Source: Phycisphaerae bacterium RAS2
Lineage (GTDB): Bacteria > Planctomycetota > Phycisphaerae > UBA1845 > UTPLA1
DNA length: 64,000 nt
Direction: 5' to 3'
NCBI GenBank assembly: GCA_007753915.1
Contig: CP036352.1
Coordinates: 2,703,306-2,767,305 of the forward strand
Shown here: piece after piece, positions 1-8,138 of the stretch
Layout of the letters: every line of letters begins with the position of its first letter
How positions within the stretch are numbered: position 1 is the stretch's first letter
Notes under the pieces: model-generated
Databases searched by the model: none
What the model saw: the letters and a program-made list of their open reading frames with translations, nothing else
Told to the model about the DNA's origin: nothing
Translations under genes and position numbers: made by a program

Positions 1-1
1 C

Positions 2-667
2 GGCCGCCCGATCCCTTCGGGCCGATTGACCCTGCACACCGCGCGACGATGCTTCGCATGGCTGGCGCTGCTGGGTCTCGCGTCGGCGGGGGCGGCATCG
101 ATCCTCGCGCAGACACCGGCCTGCATCGCCTTCGCCGGATTGATCTTCTTTGCCGGCGCCTTGTACAACCTTGGCGTCAAACACACCCCGCTCCGCGCTG
201 CGAACATGGCGACGTGTCGCGGGCTGAATCTCGCCTTGGGCATGTCGGGGCACGCCGCAGTCGCCGGCCTGCCGCTGCTTGCGTTTTTTACATTTGTCGC
301 TGCACTGACTCATTTCGGTCGCGACGAAGCAGGCGCGTCGTCGCGGAGCCGACTGAACGGCGGCGCCGCCGGCATCCTGATCGCCTTGCTGTTGCTCGGC
401 TATTTTGCAGCCGAACGCATGATGGTCGATACGGCCGTGTTGGTGCTTTGGCTGGCTCTCGCCATTCACCTCGGCCGCGTCGCGCTACGTGCCGTCAAAC
501 GCCCCGATGCCGCCACCGTGCAATACGCCATGGGTACGTTCATCCTTGCGATCATCCCGTTTGACGCGATCATGGTGTGCGCGGCGCACGGCTGGCGCGG
601 CGGCGTGCCCTTCGCCGTACTGCTGCTTGGAGCGGTGATCGCCGGGCGCTGGGCGCGACCCACTTGA
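2..667 (+). CDS. eboC: UbiA-family prenyltransferase, EboC-like (5' end outside window)
   Basis: The reading frame is open to the left edge and reads RPIPSGR-like residues (GAPIPSGRLT) before the first TTG at 26, so the N-terminus lies outside the window. IPSGR and the later LYNLGVKHTPLRAANMATCR stretch are typical of the UbiA superfamily, integral membrane enzymes that prenylate acceptors. About six hydrophobic helices are visible in 220 residues. In ebo clusters this gene is EboC, which acts with the periplasmic export of precursors in scytonemin-type pathways. The next gene starts 14 bp downstream on the same strand. The UbiA family is clear. The EboC assignment rests on EboF-like and EboB-like neighbours. 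Confidence 0.8.
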   Translation, partial: GRPIPSGRLTLHTARRCFAWLALLGLASAGAASILAQTPACIAFAGLIFFAGALYNLGVKHTPLRAANMATCRGLNLALGMSGHAAVAGLPLLAFFTFVAALTHFGRDEAGASSRSRLNGGAAGILIALLLLGYFAAERMMVDTAVLVLWLALAIHLGRVALRAVKRPDAATVQYAMGTFILAIIPFDAIMVCAAHGWRGGVPFAVLLLGAVIAGRWARPT

Positions 668-681
668 CCGCCGCCGAGATC

Positions 682-1545
682 ATGCAGGATACCAGCTTGG
701 TACCGATCCTCTCCTATAACACCAACGGTTTCGCGCACCATCGACTGCCGGAGGCGATCGAAGTTCTTTCGGGGATTGGATACCGCCATGTCGCGATCAC
801 CCTCGACATTCATTCGCTCGACCCCGCGGGTGGCAATCTGGATGCTCACATCGCCAGCATTCGAGACTTGCTGGCAAGGCACGAGATGGCCTGCACGATT
901 GAAACGGGCGGCCGCTTCATCCTGGACCCGCACCGCAAGCACTGGCCCACGCTGGTCAGCGGCGACGCGCGCGACCGGCAGCGACGGATCGACTTTCTGC
1001 GCCGCGCGATCGACATCGCCGGAGCGCTGGACGCCGACGCCGTCAGCTTCTGGTCCGGCGCAATGGAACGCGACCTGCCCGTTGATTCAGCATGGTCACA
1101 TCTCCGGGAAAGCTGCCGCGAGCTACTGATCCATGCGCGCGACCGCGCCGTGCAACTGGCTTTCGAACCGGAACCGGGCATGTTCATCGAAACCTGCGAC
1201 CAGTACGCGAAGCTGGCCGGTGAAATGGTGGCGATCTCGAGCGGCATCCCGCTCGGGCTGGCGCTCGATGTCGGCCACGTTCACTGTCTCGGCGACGGCG
1301 ACCCTGCATCGCGCATCCGCCAATTCGCGGAATCGCTGCGCGTCATCCACATCGAAGACATGCGCACCGGCCTGCACGAGCACGTCATGTTCGGCGAGGG
1401 CGAAATGGATTTCCCGCCGATCATCGCAGCCTTGTGCGACGTGGGCTACACTGGGCCGCTCGTCGTGGAGCTAAGCCGCCACAGTCACGACGCGGTGAAC
1501 GCGGCGCGACGAGCGTTTGAGTTTCTGTCGTCCATGCTCACCTGA
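682..1545 (+). CDS. TIM-barrel protein of the xylose isomerase-like (AP endonuclease 2) family, ebo cluster
   Basis: This 287-residue protein begins MQDTSLVPILSYNTNGF. The frame is open further upstream, but those codons overlap the UbiA gene and look non-coding. Motifs of the sugar-phosphate isomerase/epimerase fold are present: FEPEPGMFIE, LALDVGHVHC, VIHIEDM, and a GEGEMDFPPIIAAL segment near the C-terminus, with E, D and H residues placed to bind a divalent metal. EboE of classical ebo clusters also has this fold, but it is longer and starts differently, so I do not call this eboE. The substrate is unknown. It lies between EboC-like and EboF-like genes and is probably co-transcribed with both. 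Confidence 0.8.
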   Translation: MQDTSLVPILSYNTNGFAHHRLPEAIEVLSGIGYRHVAITLDIHSLDPAGGNLDAHIASIRDLLARHEMACTIETGGRFILDPHRKHWPTLVSGDARDRQRRIDFLRRAIDIAGALDADAVSFWSGAMERDLPVDSAWSHLRESCRELLIHARDRAVQLAFEPEPGMFIETCDQYAKLAGEMVAISSGIPLGLALDVGHVHCLGDGDPASRIRQFAESLRVIHIEDMRTGLHEHVMFGEGEMDFPPIIAALCDVGYTGPLVVELSRHSHDAVNAARRAFEFLSSMLT

Positions 1546-1568
1546 TTGACTCTTCGGGGATTCTCGCC

Positions 1569-2879
1569 ATGCCGGATCAAACAACGATCTTTGTCTCCAT
1601 GCCCGGTCTTCGCCGTCGCGATCTGCAACACATGCCGCGGTTGAGCGCTCTCGCGGCCGCGGGCGCCGTCGCCGATCTCGTGCCGACGTTTCCATGCGTC
1701 ACGTCTTGCGTTCAGGCGTCCATGCTCACCGGCCGCACGCCGCAGCAGCACGGCATCATCGGCAACGGCTTCTACCATCGCGACCGCAGCGAAGTCGAGC
1801 TATGGGTGGGCCGCAACGGTCTGATCGAAGGACCGCAGCTCTGGGGCCGCCTTGCCTCGGCCGGAGTCTCCAGTGCCGCGTGGATGACGCAGAACATCAA
1901 GGATGCCCCCGCCGATTTCATCGTTACGCCTGAACCGATCCACCACCCCGACGGCCGAATGGACCTCTGGTGCTATTCCAAGCCTGACGGGCTGTATCAA
2001 CGATTGTTCAATGATCTCGGCCATTTCCCGCTGATGAACTACTGGGGGCCGATGGCGAACATCAAATCGACCGAGTGGATCGTGAACGCGGCGCTTTGGC
2101 TGATCCAGCGCGAGCGGCCGCGATTCAACTACATTTATATCCCGCACATGGACTACGCCGCACAAAAGTTCGGACCGAACAGTCCGCAAGCCGTCGCCGC
2201 CTGTGCCGAGGCCGACGGGCAGCTCGGACGGTTGTTCGACGGACTTGCATCCATCGGCGCGAGCGAAGCGACGATCTTCGTAGCCGGCGAGTACGCGCTC
2301 ACCGACGTGTCGCGCGTGCTTTACCCGAATCGCGTGCTGCGCGACGCAGGCTTCGCCCGAATCGACGAGCGCAACGGCGCGGAGCAACTTAATATCGCCG
2401 AAAGCGTCGCCTTCGCTGTGGTCGATCATCAGTTCGCCCACCTTTACGTCAGCAAGCCGGAGGAGATCGACGCCGTCGCGGGGCTGTTCGAGGGGCTGGA
2501 CGGCATCGCGCACGTGTTGACCGGCCGCGATCGCGCGGCGTTTCATGTCGATCACCCTCGCAGCGGCGAGGTCGTGCTAATCTGCGAGCCGGATACGTGG
2601 CTTGCGTACTACTGGTGGCACGATGATGCAAAGGCCCCGCCCTTCGCGCGGACGGTCGACATCCACGCCAAGCCGGGCTACGACCCGGTGGAGCTGTTCT
2701 TCGACCCCGCGACAAAGTCGATCCCGCTGAATGCGTCGTTGGTGAAAGGTTCGCACGGCGCGACGGCGACGCGCCCGGATCAATTCGCGGCGATTATTTC
2801 CAATAGCCCACTGCCTTCGCCGATCACCATAATTAACGATGCGAATGTTTACAACATGATTTCCGATCAGTTTATGTAA
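1569..2879 (+). CDS. eboF: Alkaline phosphatase superfamily phosphodiesterase/nucleotide pyrophosphatase, EboF-like
   Basis: The 436-residue protein matches type I phosphodiesterase/nucleotide pyrophosphatases: a FPCVTSCVQASMLTG segment carries the nucleophile (T or S), followed by QHGIIGNGFY, then FPLMNYWGP with IKSTEWI and YIPHMDYAAQKFGPN, which are characteristic of EboF proteins. Metal ligands include the D and H of PHMDY. No obvious signal peptide is seen, unlike many secreted members. It ends the plus-strand ebo segment 23 bp after the TIM-barrel gene. The natural substrate of EboF proteins is not known. Family confidence is high and cluster membership good. Confidence 0.85.
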   Translation: MPDQTTIFVSMPGLRRRDLQHMPRLSALAAAGAVADLVPTFPCVTSCVQASMLTGRTPQQHGIIGNGFYHRDRSEVELWVGRNGLIEGPQLWGRLASAGVSSAAWMTQNIKDAPADFIVTPEPIHHPDGRMDLWCYSKPDGLYQRLFNDLGHFPLMNYWGPMANIKSTEWIVNAALWLIQRERPRFNYIYIPHMDYAAQKFGPNSPQAVAACAEADGQLGRLFDGLASIGASEATIFVAGEYALTDVSRVLYPNRVLRDAGFARIDERNGAEQLNIAESVAFAVVDHQFAHLYVSKPEEIDAVAGLFEGLDGIAHVLTGRDRAAFHVDHPRSGEVVLICEPDTWLAYYWWHDDAKAPPFARTVDIHAKPGYDPVELFFDPATKSIPLNASLVKGSHGATATRPDQFAAIISNSPLPSPITIINDANVYNMISDQFM

Positions 2880-2907
2880 GCAAAACCTGGTGAGAACAGC
2901 GCGACTC

Positions 2908-2939
2908 ATCCGAGCCGCGACCGTCAGGGAGCGCCGAGT
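2908..2939. repeat. Left 32-bp inverted repeat flanking the REP-associated transposase
   Basis: These 32 bases, beginning ATCCGAGCCGCG and ending GCGCCGAGT, are the exact reverse complement of 3557-3588. The pair brackets a Y1 transposase gene, the expected layout of a RAYT/REP unit. Confidence 0.9.
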
Positions 2940-3000
2940 GGAGCTTGGGTAGGCAAGAAAGCCCAAGTCCGTAATTAATTGCTCAATCACAAAGGACGGG

Positions 3001-3495
3001 ATGAACAATCCGCTCGCCTACTTCATCACGTTTTCATGCAAGGGCGCTCGGTTTCACGGCGATCCGCGCGGATCCGTGGATCGCGACCACAATCAGCCCG
3101 AAGGTGAATTTGCGCCCTCCAATCCTGTTCGCGTTTCATCAGAAGCCGACCGGATGAACCACGGTCCGATCGTCTTGTCGCCCGAACAGCGCGCCTGCCT
3201 TGAAGCGACGATGCATGAGGTCTCCAAGCACCGCGGATGGACGATACACGCACTGGCCGTACGTTCCAACCATCTCCACGTCGTGGTTTCTGCATCCGGA
3301 ACTTCGCCAGAGCGCGTCATGAATGATCTAAAGGCGTACGGCACGCGTCGATTGCGAAAGCAGGGCCTGCTCGAAAGTATCACATCGCTCTGGACGCGAC
3401 ACGGAAGCACAAAGTACTTGTGGAAAACGGCGGATATCGCAAAAGCCGTTCAATATGTTGATGAGTGGCAGGACGATCCGCGCCGATTTGATTGA
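3001..3495 (+). CDS. REP-associated tyrosine transposase (Y1_Tnp family)
   Basis: The 164-residue protein has the HUH motif NHLHVVV at about residues 94-100 and a downstream LKAYGTRRLRK helix whose tyrosine is in the expected catalytic position. The opening YFITFSCKGARFHG is the usual first strand (YHITxxxxGR) of this family. It nicks and joins single-stranded DNA through a 5'-phosphotyrosine. Its length is typical of RAYT proteins. The ATG at 3001 is supported by an AAAGGACGGG element just upstream. No second IS gene (tnpB) is present, which fits a RAYT rather than an IS200/IS605 insertion. Confidence 0.85.
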   Translation: MNNPLAYFITFSCKGARFHGDPRGSVDRDHNQPEGEFAPSNPVRVSSEADRMNHGPIVLSPEQRACLEATMHEVSKHRGWTIHALAVRSNHLHVVVSASGTSPERVMNDLKAYGTRRLRKQGLLESITSLWTRHGSTKYLWKTADIAKAVQYVDEWQDDPRRFD

Positions 3496-3556
3496 GTTGT
3501 CGAATTCCGCATTCTACTCCCAAACAAACCCAAGCGTCTCGCCAATCCGCAGAGAG

Positions 3557-3588
3557 ACTCGGCGCTCCCTGACGGTCGCGGCTCGGAT
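3557..3588. repeat. Right 32-bp inverted repeat flanking the REP-associated transposase
   Basis: This is the perfect reverse complement of 2908-2939. It contains the core CTGACGGTCGCGGCTCGG, which recurs at 61006-61023. It lies 62 bp after the transposase stop and 19 bp before the stop of the convergent TatD-family gene. Confidence 0.9.
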
Positions 3589-3606
3589 TGCGCGCAAATC
3601 GTTAGG

Positions 3607-4413
3607 TCAATCGACTCCCATGAAACGCCGGCACTGACGAAAGAACGCCAGCGGGTTATCATATACAATCTTCGATATATCCGCTGCGATCCGGCCCCGC
3701 TGACGCAATTCCTGTATGAACCGCGGCACGGCCATCGGCTCGCTCGGGCCCCAATCCCCCGCCGAGTTCACCATCAGCCGCTCGCCGCCGTACACCTCTA
3801 CCATGTCTGCCGCCCGCGCGGGCGTGCACTTCGTCACCGGGTACAACGTCATCCCCACCCAGCAACCGGCGTCCAGCGCGGAGCGAATCGTGTGCTCCTC
3901 GACGTGATCGATGCAAACGCGCTCCGGGCGGATGCGCGAATCGCCACGAATCATATCGAGAATCATCCGAGTGCCCTGGTACTTGTCCTCCAGGTGCGGC
4001 GTGTGAACGAGCACCAGTTCGTCATGCCGCGCCGCCAGATCAAGCTGCTCCTGAAAGATTCGACATTCATTGGGCGTGTTTTTATTCAGCCCGATCTCGC
4101 CGATGCCCAGCACCCCCGGCCGATCAAGGAACTCGGGAATTAGCGCGATCACTTCGCGCGACAGCGCGACGTTCTCCGCCTCTTTCGCATTGATGCACAA
4201 CCAGCAGAAGTGGCGAATTCCGTATTGCGCCGCCCGCTTCGGCTCATATTCCGTCAATTGTCGAAAATAATCATGAAACGCCGCCGCGCTGCCCCGGTCA
4301 AACCCCGCCCAGAACGCCGGCTCGCTCACGGCCGCGCACCCGGCCTGCGCCAATCGCTCGTAGTCGTCGGTCACGCGCGAGACCATGTGGATGTGCGGGT
4401 CGATGTATTGCAT
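3607..4413 (-). CDS. eboB: TatD-family metal-dependent hydrolase, EboB-like
   Basis: The 268-residue amidohydrolase opens with the metal-binding MQYIDPHIHMVSRVTDDYE; DPHIHMVSRTTDDY is the typical start of EboB proteins. Further conserved blocks are EPAFWAGF, GIGEIGLNKNTP, LVHTPH, VCIDHVEEHT and MVNSAGDWGPSEPMAVP, which supply the H, E and D ligands of a TIM-barrel metal site. TatD-like enzymes hydrolyse phosphoester or related bonds; the EboB substrate is unknown. The gene starts 3 bp after the stop of the upstream 84-residue gene, so the two are translationally coupled. It is separated from the plus-strand ebo genes by the RAYT unit. Confidence 0.87.
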   Translation of the reverse strand: MQYIDPHIHMVSRVTDDYERLAQAGCAAVSEPAFWAGFDRGSAAAFHDYFRQLTEYEPKRAAQYGIRHFCWLCINAKEAENVALSREVIALIPEFLDRPGVLGIGEIGLNKNTPNECRIFQEQLDLAARHDELVLVHTPHLEDKYQGTRMILDMIRGDSRIRPERVCIDHVEEHTIRSALDAGCWVGMTLYPVTKCTPARAADMVEVYGGERLMVNSAGDWGPSEPMAVPRFIQELRQRGRIAADISKIVYDNPLAFFRQCRRFMGVD

Positions 4414-4416
4414 GAA

Positions 4417-4671
4417 CTACCGCCGCGTCTGCCAACCCAATTCATACGGTCGCGAAAAAATCATCTGCACGCGCTCCGCCCGATCCGCCCCTTCTGACAG
4501 GAGCGCCGTAATCGCTTCGCGCGTCTTCACCAATCGTGGATCATTCCGCACACCGGCTGCACCCGCGCCACGCTCGACGCGATCCAGAATCGCCGCCAGG
4601 TCCAGCAGCCGGCTTCGCGCCTCGTTGAAATGCCGCGTCAGCACCGCATCGGCCGAAAGACTCGCCGCCAT
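4417..4671 (-). CDS. Small hypothetical protein (84 aa) coupled to the EboB-like gene
   Basis: The start ATG at 4671 has a strong GGAGG five bases upstream. The frame is open much further upstream, but only because it runs antisense through the cystathionine synthase gene. The product (MAASLSADAVLTRHF...LLDLAAILDRVER...DRAERVQMIFSRPYELGWQ) is mostly helical and charged, with no membrane segment. It does not resemble EboA, the gene expected next to eboB. The stop is 3 bp from the EboB-like start, so the two probably act together. I do not recognise the family. Confidence 0.65.
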   Translation of the reverse strand: MAASLSADAVLTRHFNEARSRLLDLAAILDRVERGAGAAGVRNDPRLVKTREAITALLSEGADRAERVQMIFSRPYELGWQTRR

Positions 4672-4692
4672 CTCCGCCTCCAATGAATTGAA

Positions 4693-4721
4693 TTCGCCCG
4701 CTGACGCCCGCCCTGTATAAT
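4693..4721 (+). promoter_or_regulatory. Predicted sigma-70-type promoter of the cystathionine beta-synthase gene
   Basis: A perfect TATAAT at 4716-4721 lies 17 bp after a weak -35 (TTCGCC, 4693-4698). Transcription would start near 4728, about 44 bases before the GTG at 4772. It lies in the divergent gap shared with the 84-residue minus-strand gene. Confidence 0.5.
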
Positions 4722-4771
4722 CGATCCCAACGTTCTGGTAACGGTTCTCGTTCGCGCCCGGGAGGCTCCTC

Positions 4772-6157
4772 GTGCAGATTCTCAACTCCGTTCTCGAATG
4801 CGTCGGCCGCACCCCGATGGTGCGACTGCGACGCGTCACTGCCGGCATCAAGTGTACCATCGCCGCGAAGGTCGAGTACTTCAACCCCGGCGGCTCGGTG
4901 AAAGACCGCCCCGCCGTGCTCATGCTCGAAGAAGCCGAGAAGGCCGGCAAACTCAAACCCGGCGGCACCATCATCGAGCCGACCAGCGGCAACACCGGCG
5001 CAGCCCTCGCCATGGCTGCCGCGATCAAGGGCTACCGCTGCATCCTCGTCATGCCCGACAAGATGGCCCCGGAGAAATTCGCGCTGCTTCGGGCCTATGG
5101 CGCCGAGACGGTCACCGTCCCGACGGTCGGCGCGAACAGCCCGGAAAGCTATTACAACGTCGCCAACCGCCTCACGCAGGAAATCCCCGGCGCGTTTCAG
5201 CCCAACCAGTTCGAGAACCCCAACAACCCCCAGGCCCACTACAACACCACCGGCCCGGAAATCTGGGACCAGACCGACGGCAAGATCGACTATTTCGTCG
5301 CCGGCGTCGGCACCGGCGGCACGATCTCCGGCACCGCGCGCTACCTCAAGGAGAAAAAGCCTTCGCTCAAGGTCATCGGCGCCGATCCGGAAGGCTCGAT
5401 TTATACACAAGGCAACATGCCAAAGGGTTACCTCGTCGAGGGCATCGGCGAGGATTTCGTCCCCAACACCGTCAACCTCAAGCTCGTCGATCAGGTCATC
5501 GCCGTCAGCGACAAGGATTCCTTCACCATGGCCCGCCGACTCGCGCGCGAAGAAGGCCTGCTCGTCGGCGGGTCGTGCGGCACCGCGGTCTGCGCCGCCC
5601 TCAAAGTCGCCGCCGATCTCCCGGCCGACAAGCTCGTCGTCGTGCTGCTGCCAGACTCCGGCCGCGGCTACTTGAGCAAGATCTACAACGACGAATGGAT
5701 GCAGAGCAAGGGGCTGATTCCCCTTCCGGGCCACGGCATGACCGTAGGCGACGTGCTCGGCTCCAAGGGCGACATCCCGCCCTTGATCACCGTCAATCGC
5801 AAAGACCCGGTCGCCAAGGCCGTCGATCTGATGCGCAAGAACAGTATCTCGCAGTTGCCCGTCGTCGCGGATGACGGCGACGTCGTCGGTTCGATTCAGG
5901 AAATCACGCCACTGCAACTCGTCTTCGATCACATCAATATCGCGACCAAGGCCATCGGTGACGTCATGGGGTCGGCCTTTCCCAAACTGGAGAAAAACGT
6001 CGAAATCGAAAAGGGCATCAAGGCCCTGTCGCTCGGCGCGTCGGCCATCATCGTCACCGACGATCACAAGCCGCTGGGCCTGCTGACCAAGACCGACTTC
6101 ATCACGTATCTGTCCGGCGGGCCCGATGGCGTCGAAGCGGTCAAAGCGGCGAAGTGA
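4772..6157 (+). CDS. cbs: Cystathionine beta-synthase with C-terminal CBS-domain pair
   Basis: The 461-residue protein has a fold-type II PLP domain followed by a Bateman module. The PLP lysine is K44 in GGSVKDRP, and the substrate loop TSGNTG covers residues 71-76. GVGTGGTISG binds the cofactor phosphate. Two CBS motifs occupy about residues 330-455 (SISQLPVVADDGDVVGSI and ASAIIVTDDHKPLGLLT). It condenses serine with homocysteine to cystathionine in the cytoplasm. CysK would lack the CBS pair. The GTG start at 4772 has GGAGG 6 bp upstream. With the PLP lyase at 6750 it forms the reverse transsulfuration pathway. The CBS pair may allow adenosyl-ligand control, which is an inference. Confidence 0.92.
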   Translation: MQILNSVLECVGRTPMVRLRRVTAGIKCTIAAKVEYFNPGGSVKDRPAVLMLEEAEKAGKLKPGGTIIEPTSGNTGAALAMAAAIKGYRCILVMPDKMAPEKFALLRAYGAETVTVPTVGANSPESYYNVANRLTQEIPGAFQPNQFENPNNPQAHYNTTGPEIWDQTDGKIDYFVAGVGTGGTISGTARYLKEKKPSLKVIGADPEGSIYTQGNMPKGYLVEGIGEDFVPNTVNLKLVDQVIAVSDKDSFTMARRLAREEGLLVGGSCGTAVCAALKVAADLPADKLVVVLLPDSGRGYLSKIYNDEWMQSKGLIPLPGHGMTVGDVLGSKGDIPPLITVNRKDPVAKAVDLMRKNSISQLPVVADDGDVVGSIQEITPLQLVFDHINIATKAIGDVMGSAFPKLEKNVEIEKGIKALSLGASAIIVTDDHKPLGLLTKTDFITYLSGGPDGVEAVKAAK

Positions 6158-6205
6158 TCGCGAAAACCGCCGCCCAGCGCCGAATGGCGAAGAGCAAATT
6201 GCGAA

Positions 6206-6616
6206 ATGTTCAAGCGCTGGCTCTATCCGGAATTGCGGGGCTTTCGACTCGCTCATAACCGAAACGCCGCCTTGCGCAGAGCCATCCAAAGCTCGCGAGC
6301 GACGAAAGCTTGGATGCGCCTTCTCTTTCTGGTTTGTGCCCTAACGTTGTTTGCCCAGTTTGTTTGGCCGGGTTTTAACTCGCTCTGGTATGACCGGTTG
6401 GGAAATACACTCTTGCTCTGCGCTTTCGGTAGCTTAAGTTTGCCGTTTTTTCCCGCTTGCCGGCGAGAAGTCCGCGCGCACCTTCGCCTTGAACTGCTCC
6501 AGCTCCGCCGCTGCCCCGACTGCTTCTACGATTTGCGTGCGACCGAGCTGCCGCGCTGCCCCGAGTGCGGCCTCGCACTATCAGGCGTAACACCGGGCGA
6601 CGCAGAAACTCGATAG
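6206..6616 (+). CDS. Small membrane protein with C-terminal zinc ribbon
   Basis: The 136-residue protein has two hydrophobic helices (about 36-55 and 66-84) and a C-terminal ribbon CPDCFYDLRATELPRCPEC with four cysteines. The same layout occurs at 50383 and 61060 in this window and is common in Planctomycetota. The zinc ribbon probably stabilises the cytoplasmic tail or binds a partner; no activity can be assigned. It starts 49 bp after the cystathionine synthase gene on the same strand. The ribosome site is weak. Confidence 0.7.
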   Translation: MFKRWLYPELRGFRLAHNRNAALRRAIQSSRATKAWMRLLFLVCALTLFAQFVWPGFNSLWYDRLGNTLLLCAFGSLSLPFFPACRREVRAHLRLELLQLRRCPDCFYDLRATELPRCPECGLALSGVTPGDAETR

Positions 6617-6712
6617 CACAATGCCGCGCGCCGCCTTTTCTTATCAACGCGACGAAACGTCCCCCCCGCCCAGGCGATGATCGCACCGCTCCTTTCTCGT
6701 CCCAGCACTCCG

Positions 6713-6721
6713 TGCTAAAAT
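6713..6721 (+). promoter_or_regulatory. Extended -10 promoter element of the cystathionine gamma-lyase/synthase gene
   Basis: TGCTAAAAT at 6713-6721 fits an extended -10 (TGn followed by TAAAAT). The -35 region is weak. The predicted start lies about 22 bases before the ATG at 6750. Confidence 0.45.
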
Positions 6722-6749
6722 CCGCTCACCTGCATACGAAAGGACACCC

Positions 6750-7922
6750 ATGAACTTCGCCACGCGCGCCATTCACGTCGGACAGGAAGCCGAACCGGTC
6801 ACCGGAGCCACCATCGTCCCCATCTTTCAGACCTCGACCTACACCCAGGACGGCATCGGCAATCACAAGGGCTACGAATACGCACGCACCGGCAACCCGA
6901 CGCGCACCGCGCTCGAGTCCTGCCTCGCCTCGCTGGAGAACGCCAAGCACGGCCTCTGCTTCGCCTCCGGCCTCGCCGCGACCAACACCGTCATGAATCT
7001 TCTTTCGGCCGGCGACCACGTCATCTGCGCCGACGATGTTTATGGCGGCACGTATCGCCTGTTCGAACTTGTGTGGAAGCGCTACGGGCTGACCTTCAGT
7101 TGGGTGGACATGACCAATCCCGACAACGTCGCCAAGGCCGTGAAGCCCAACACGAAGATGATCTGGATGGAGACGCCGACCAATCCGTTATTGAACATTG
7201 TCGATATTTCGGCCGTGGCGAAGATCGGCAAGCAGCACAAGCTGATCACCGTCGTGGACAACACCTTCGCCAGTCCGTACCTGCAACAGCCGCTGGACAT
7301 GGGGGCGGATGTCGTGGTTCACAGCACGACGAAGTACCTCGGCGGCCACTCCGACGTGGTCGGCGGCGCGACGCTGACGAGCAACGACGATCTCTACACA
7401 CGTCTCAAATATCACCAGAACGCCGTCGGGGCTGTGCCGGGGCCGCACGATTGTTGGCTGGTTCTGCGCGGCATCAAGACGCTTGCGGTTCGCATGGAGG
7501 CCCACTGCGCCAACGCCGCGAAGATCGCCGCGTGGCTGGCGGCCAACCCGGCCGTGTCCCGCGTCATCTACCCCGGCCTGCCGAATCACAAGCAGCACGC
7601 CCTCGCCAAGCGGCAAATGCGGGCCTTTGGCGGCATGGTTTCGTTCGAGTTGAAAGGCGGCGAAGCGGCGGCTCGCGCAGTGGCAGGCAAGACAAAACTC
7701 TTCTCGCTGGCCGAATCCCTCGGCGGCGTCGAGAGCCTCATCGGCCACCCGGCGACCATGACCCACGCCTCCATGCCCGTCGCCGAACGCGAAGCCCGCG
7801 GCCTGACCGGCGGCCTGATGCGGCTGTCGGTGGGGATTGAGGATGCGGATGACCTGATCACGGACCTCGATCAGGCTTTTGCCTCGATTCGCACAGGCGC
7901 GCCCGTGGCGATGCACGCTTAA
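6750..7922 (+). CDS. Cystathionine gamma-lyase / gamma-synthase (Cys/Met metabolism PLP enzyme)
   Basis: The 390-residue fold-type I PLP enzyme has the family landmarks: TRAIHVGQ at the start, YARTGNPT, FASGLAA, VDNTFASPYLQQP, and the Schiff-base lysine K195 in HSTTKYLGGHSD. The C-terminus carries SLAESLGGVESLIGHPATMTH and LMRLSVGIED. Either cystathionine cleavage (MccB/CGL) or synthesis (MetB) is possible from sequence. A cystathionine beta-synthase 0.6 kb upstream favours the lyase role, making cysteine from methionine-derived homocysteine. The start has GAAAGGA about 6 bp upstream. Confidence 0.9.
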   Translation: MNFATRAIHVGQEAEPVTGATIVPIFQTSTYTQDGIGNHKGYEYARTGNPTRTALESCLASLENAKHGLCFASGLAATNTVMNLLSAGDHVICADDVYGGTYRLFELVWKRYGLTFSWVDMTNPDNVAKAVKPNTKMIWMETPTNPLLNIVDISAVAKIGKQHKLITVVDNTFASPYLQQPLDMGADVVVHSTTKYLGGHSDVVGGATLTSNDDLYTRLKYHQNAVGAVPGPHDCWLVLRGIKTLAVRMEAHCANAAKIAAWLAANPAVSRVIYPGLPNHKQHALAKRQMRAFGGMVSFELKGGEAAARAVAGKTKLFSLAESLGGVESLIGHPATMTHASMPVAEREARGLTGGLMRLSVGIEDADDLITDLDQAFASIRTGAPVAMHA

Positions 7923-8138
7923 TGGCATCGCCGCGCGTAACATGCATCACTCATGCTCGCCGAGAAGGGACACGACGGGCAAAGACGTTTAGCTAACATT
8001 AATTCGTAACTCGAAGCGAATGGCTGGGGGTGCCCGCTCGCTGGCGCTCGGGGCTAGGTTGAATCGACTTGGCAACGGCGGATCGCAAATCGTGTTGCGT
8101 CCGAGACGCTAACCTCTAACCACAGGCTTTCTTGCAGT

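Larger units (their letters stand above)
2908..3588 (+). mobile_element. RAYT/REPtron-like unit: Y1 transposase between perfect inverted repeats
   Basis: A 681-bp unit consists of a 32-bp repeat, 61 bp of spacer, a Y1_Tnp-family gene and the same 32-bp repeat inverted. REP-associated tyrosine transposases are normally domesticated single-copy genes flanked by REP palindromes that they are thought to mobilise. An 18-bp core of the repeat recurs at 61006-61023. The unit sits between the two arms of the ebo cluster. Confidence 0.75.

Noticed and set aside
682..1545. Naming the TIM-barrel gene eboE
   Set aside because: EboE proteins share the fold but are longer and have a different N-terminal signature; position alone is not enough.
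4417..5028. The 84-residue gene read as EboA with a 203-residue frame
   Set aside because: The upstream 119 codons are antisense to another gene, and the remaining sequence has no EboA likeness.
4541..6289. A 582-residue minus-strand open frame across the cystathionine beta-synthase gene
   Set aside because: It is an antisense shadow of a GC-rich gene; the plus strand encodes all family motifs. Similar long shadows occur across 18378-19682, 38167-39510 and 39673-41049.
8020..8065. A third dispersed repeat (GCCCGCTCGCTGGCGCTCGGGGC) between 7922 and 8139
   Set aside because: It is only an imperfect palindrome and I found no second copy in the window.
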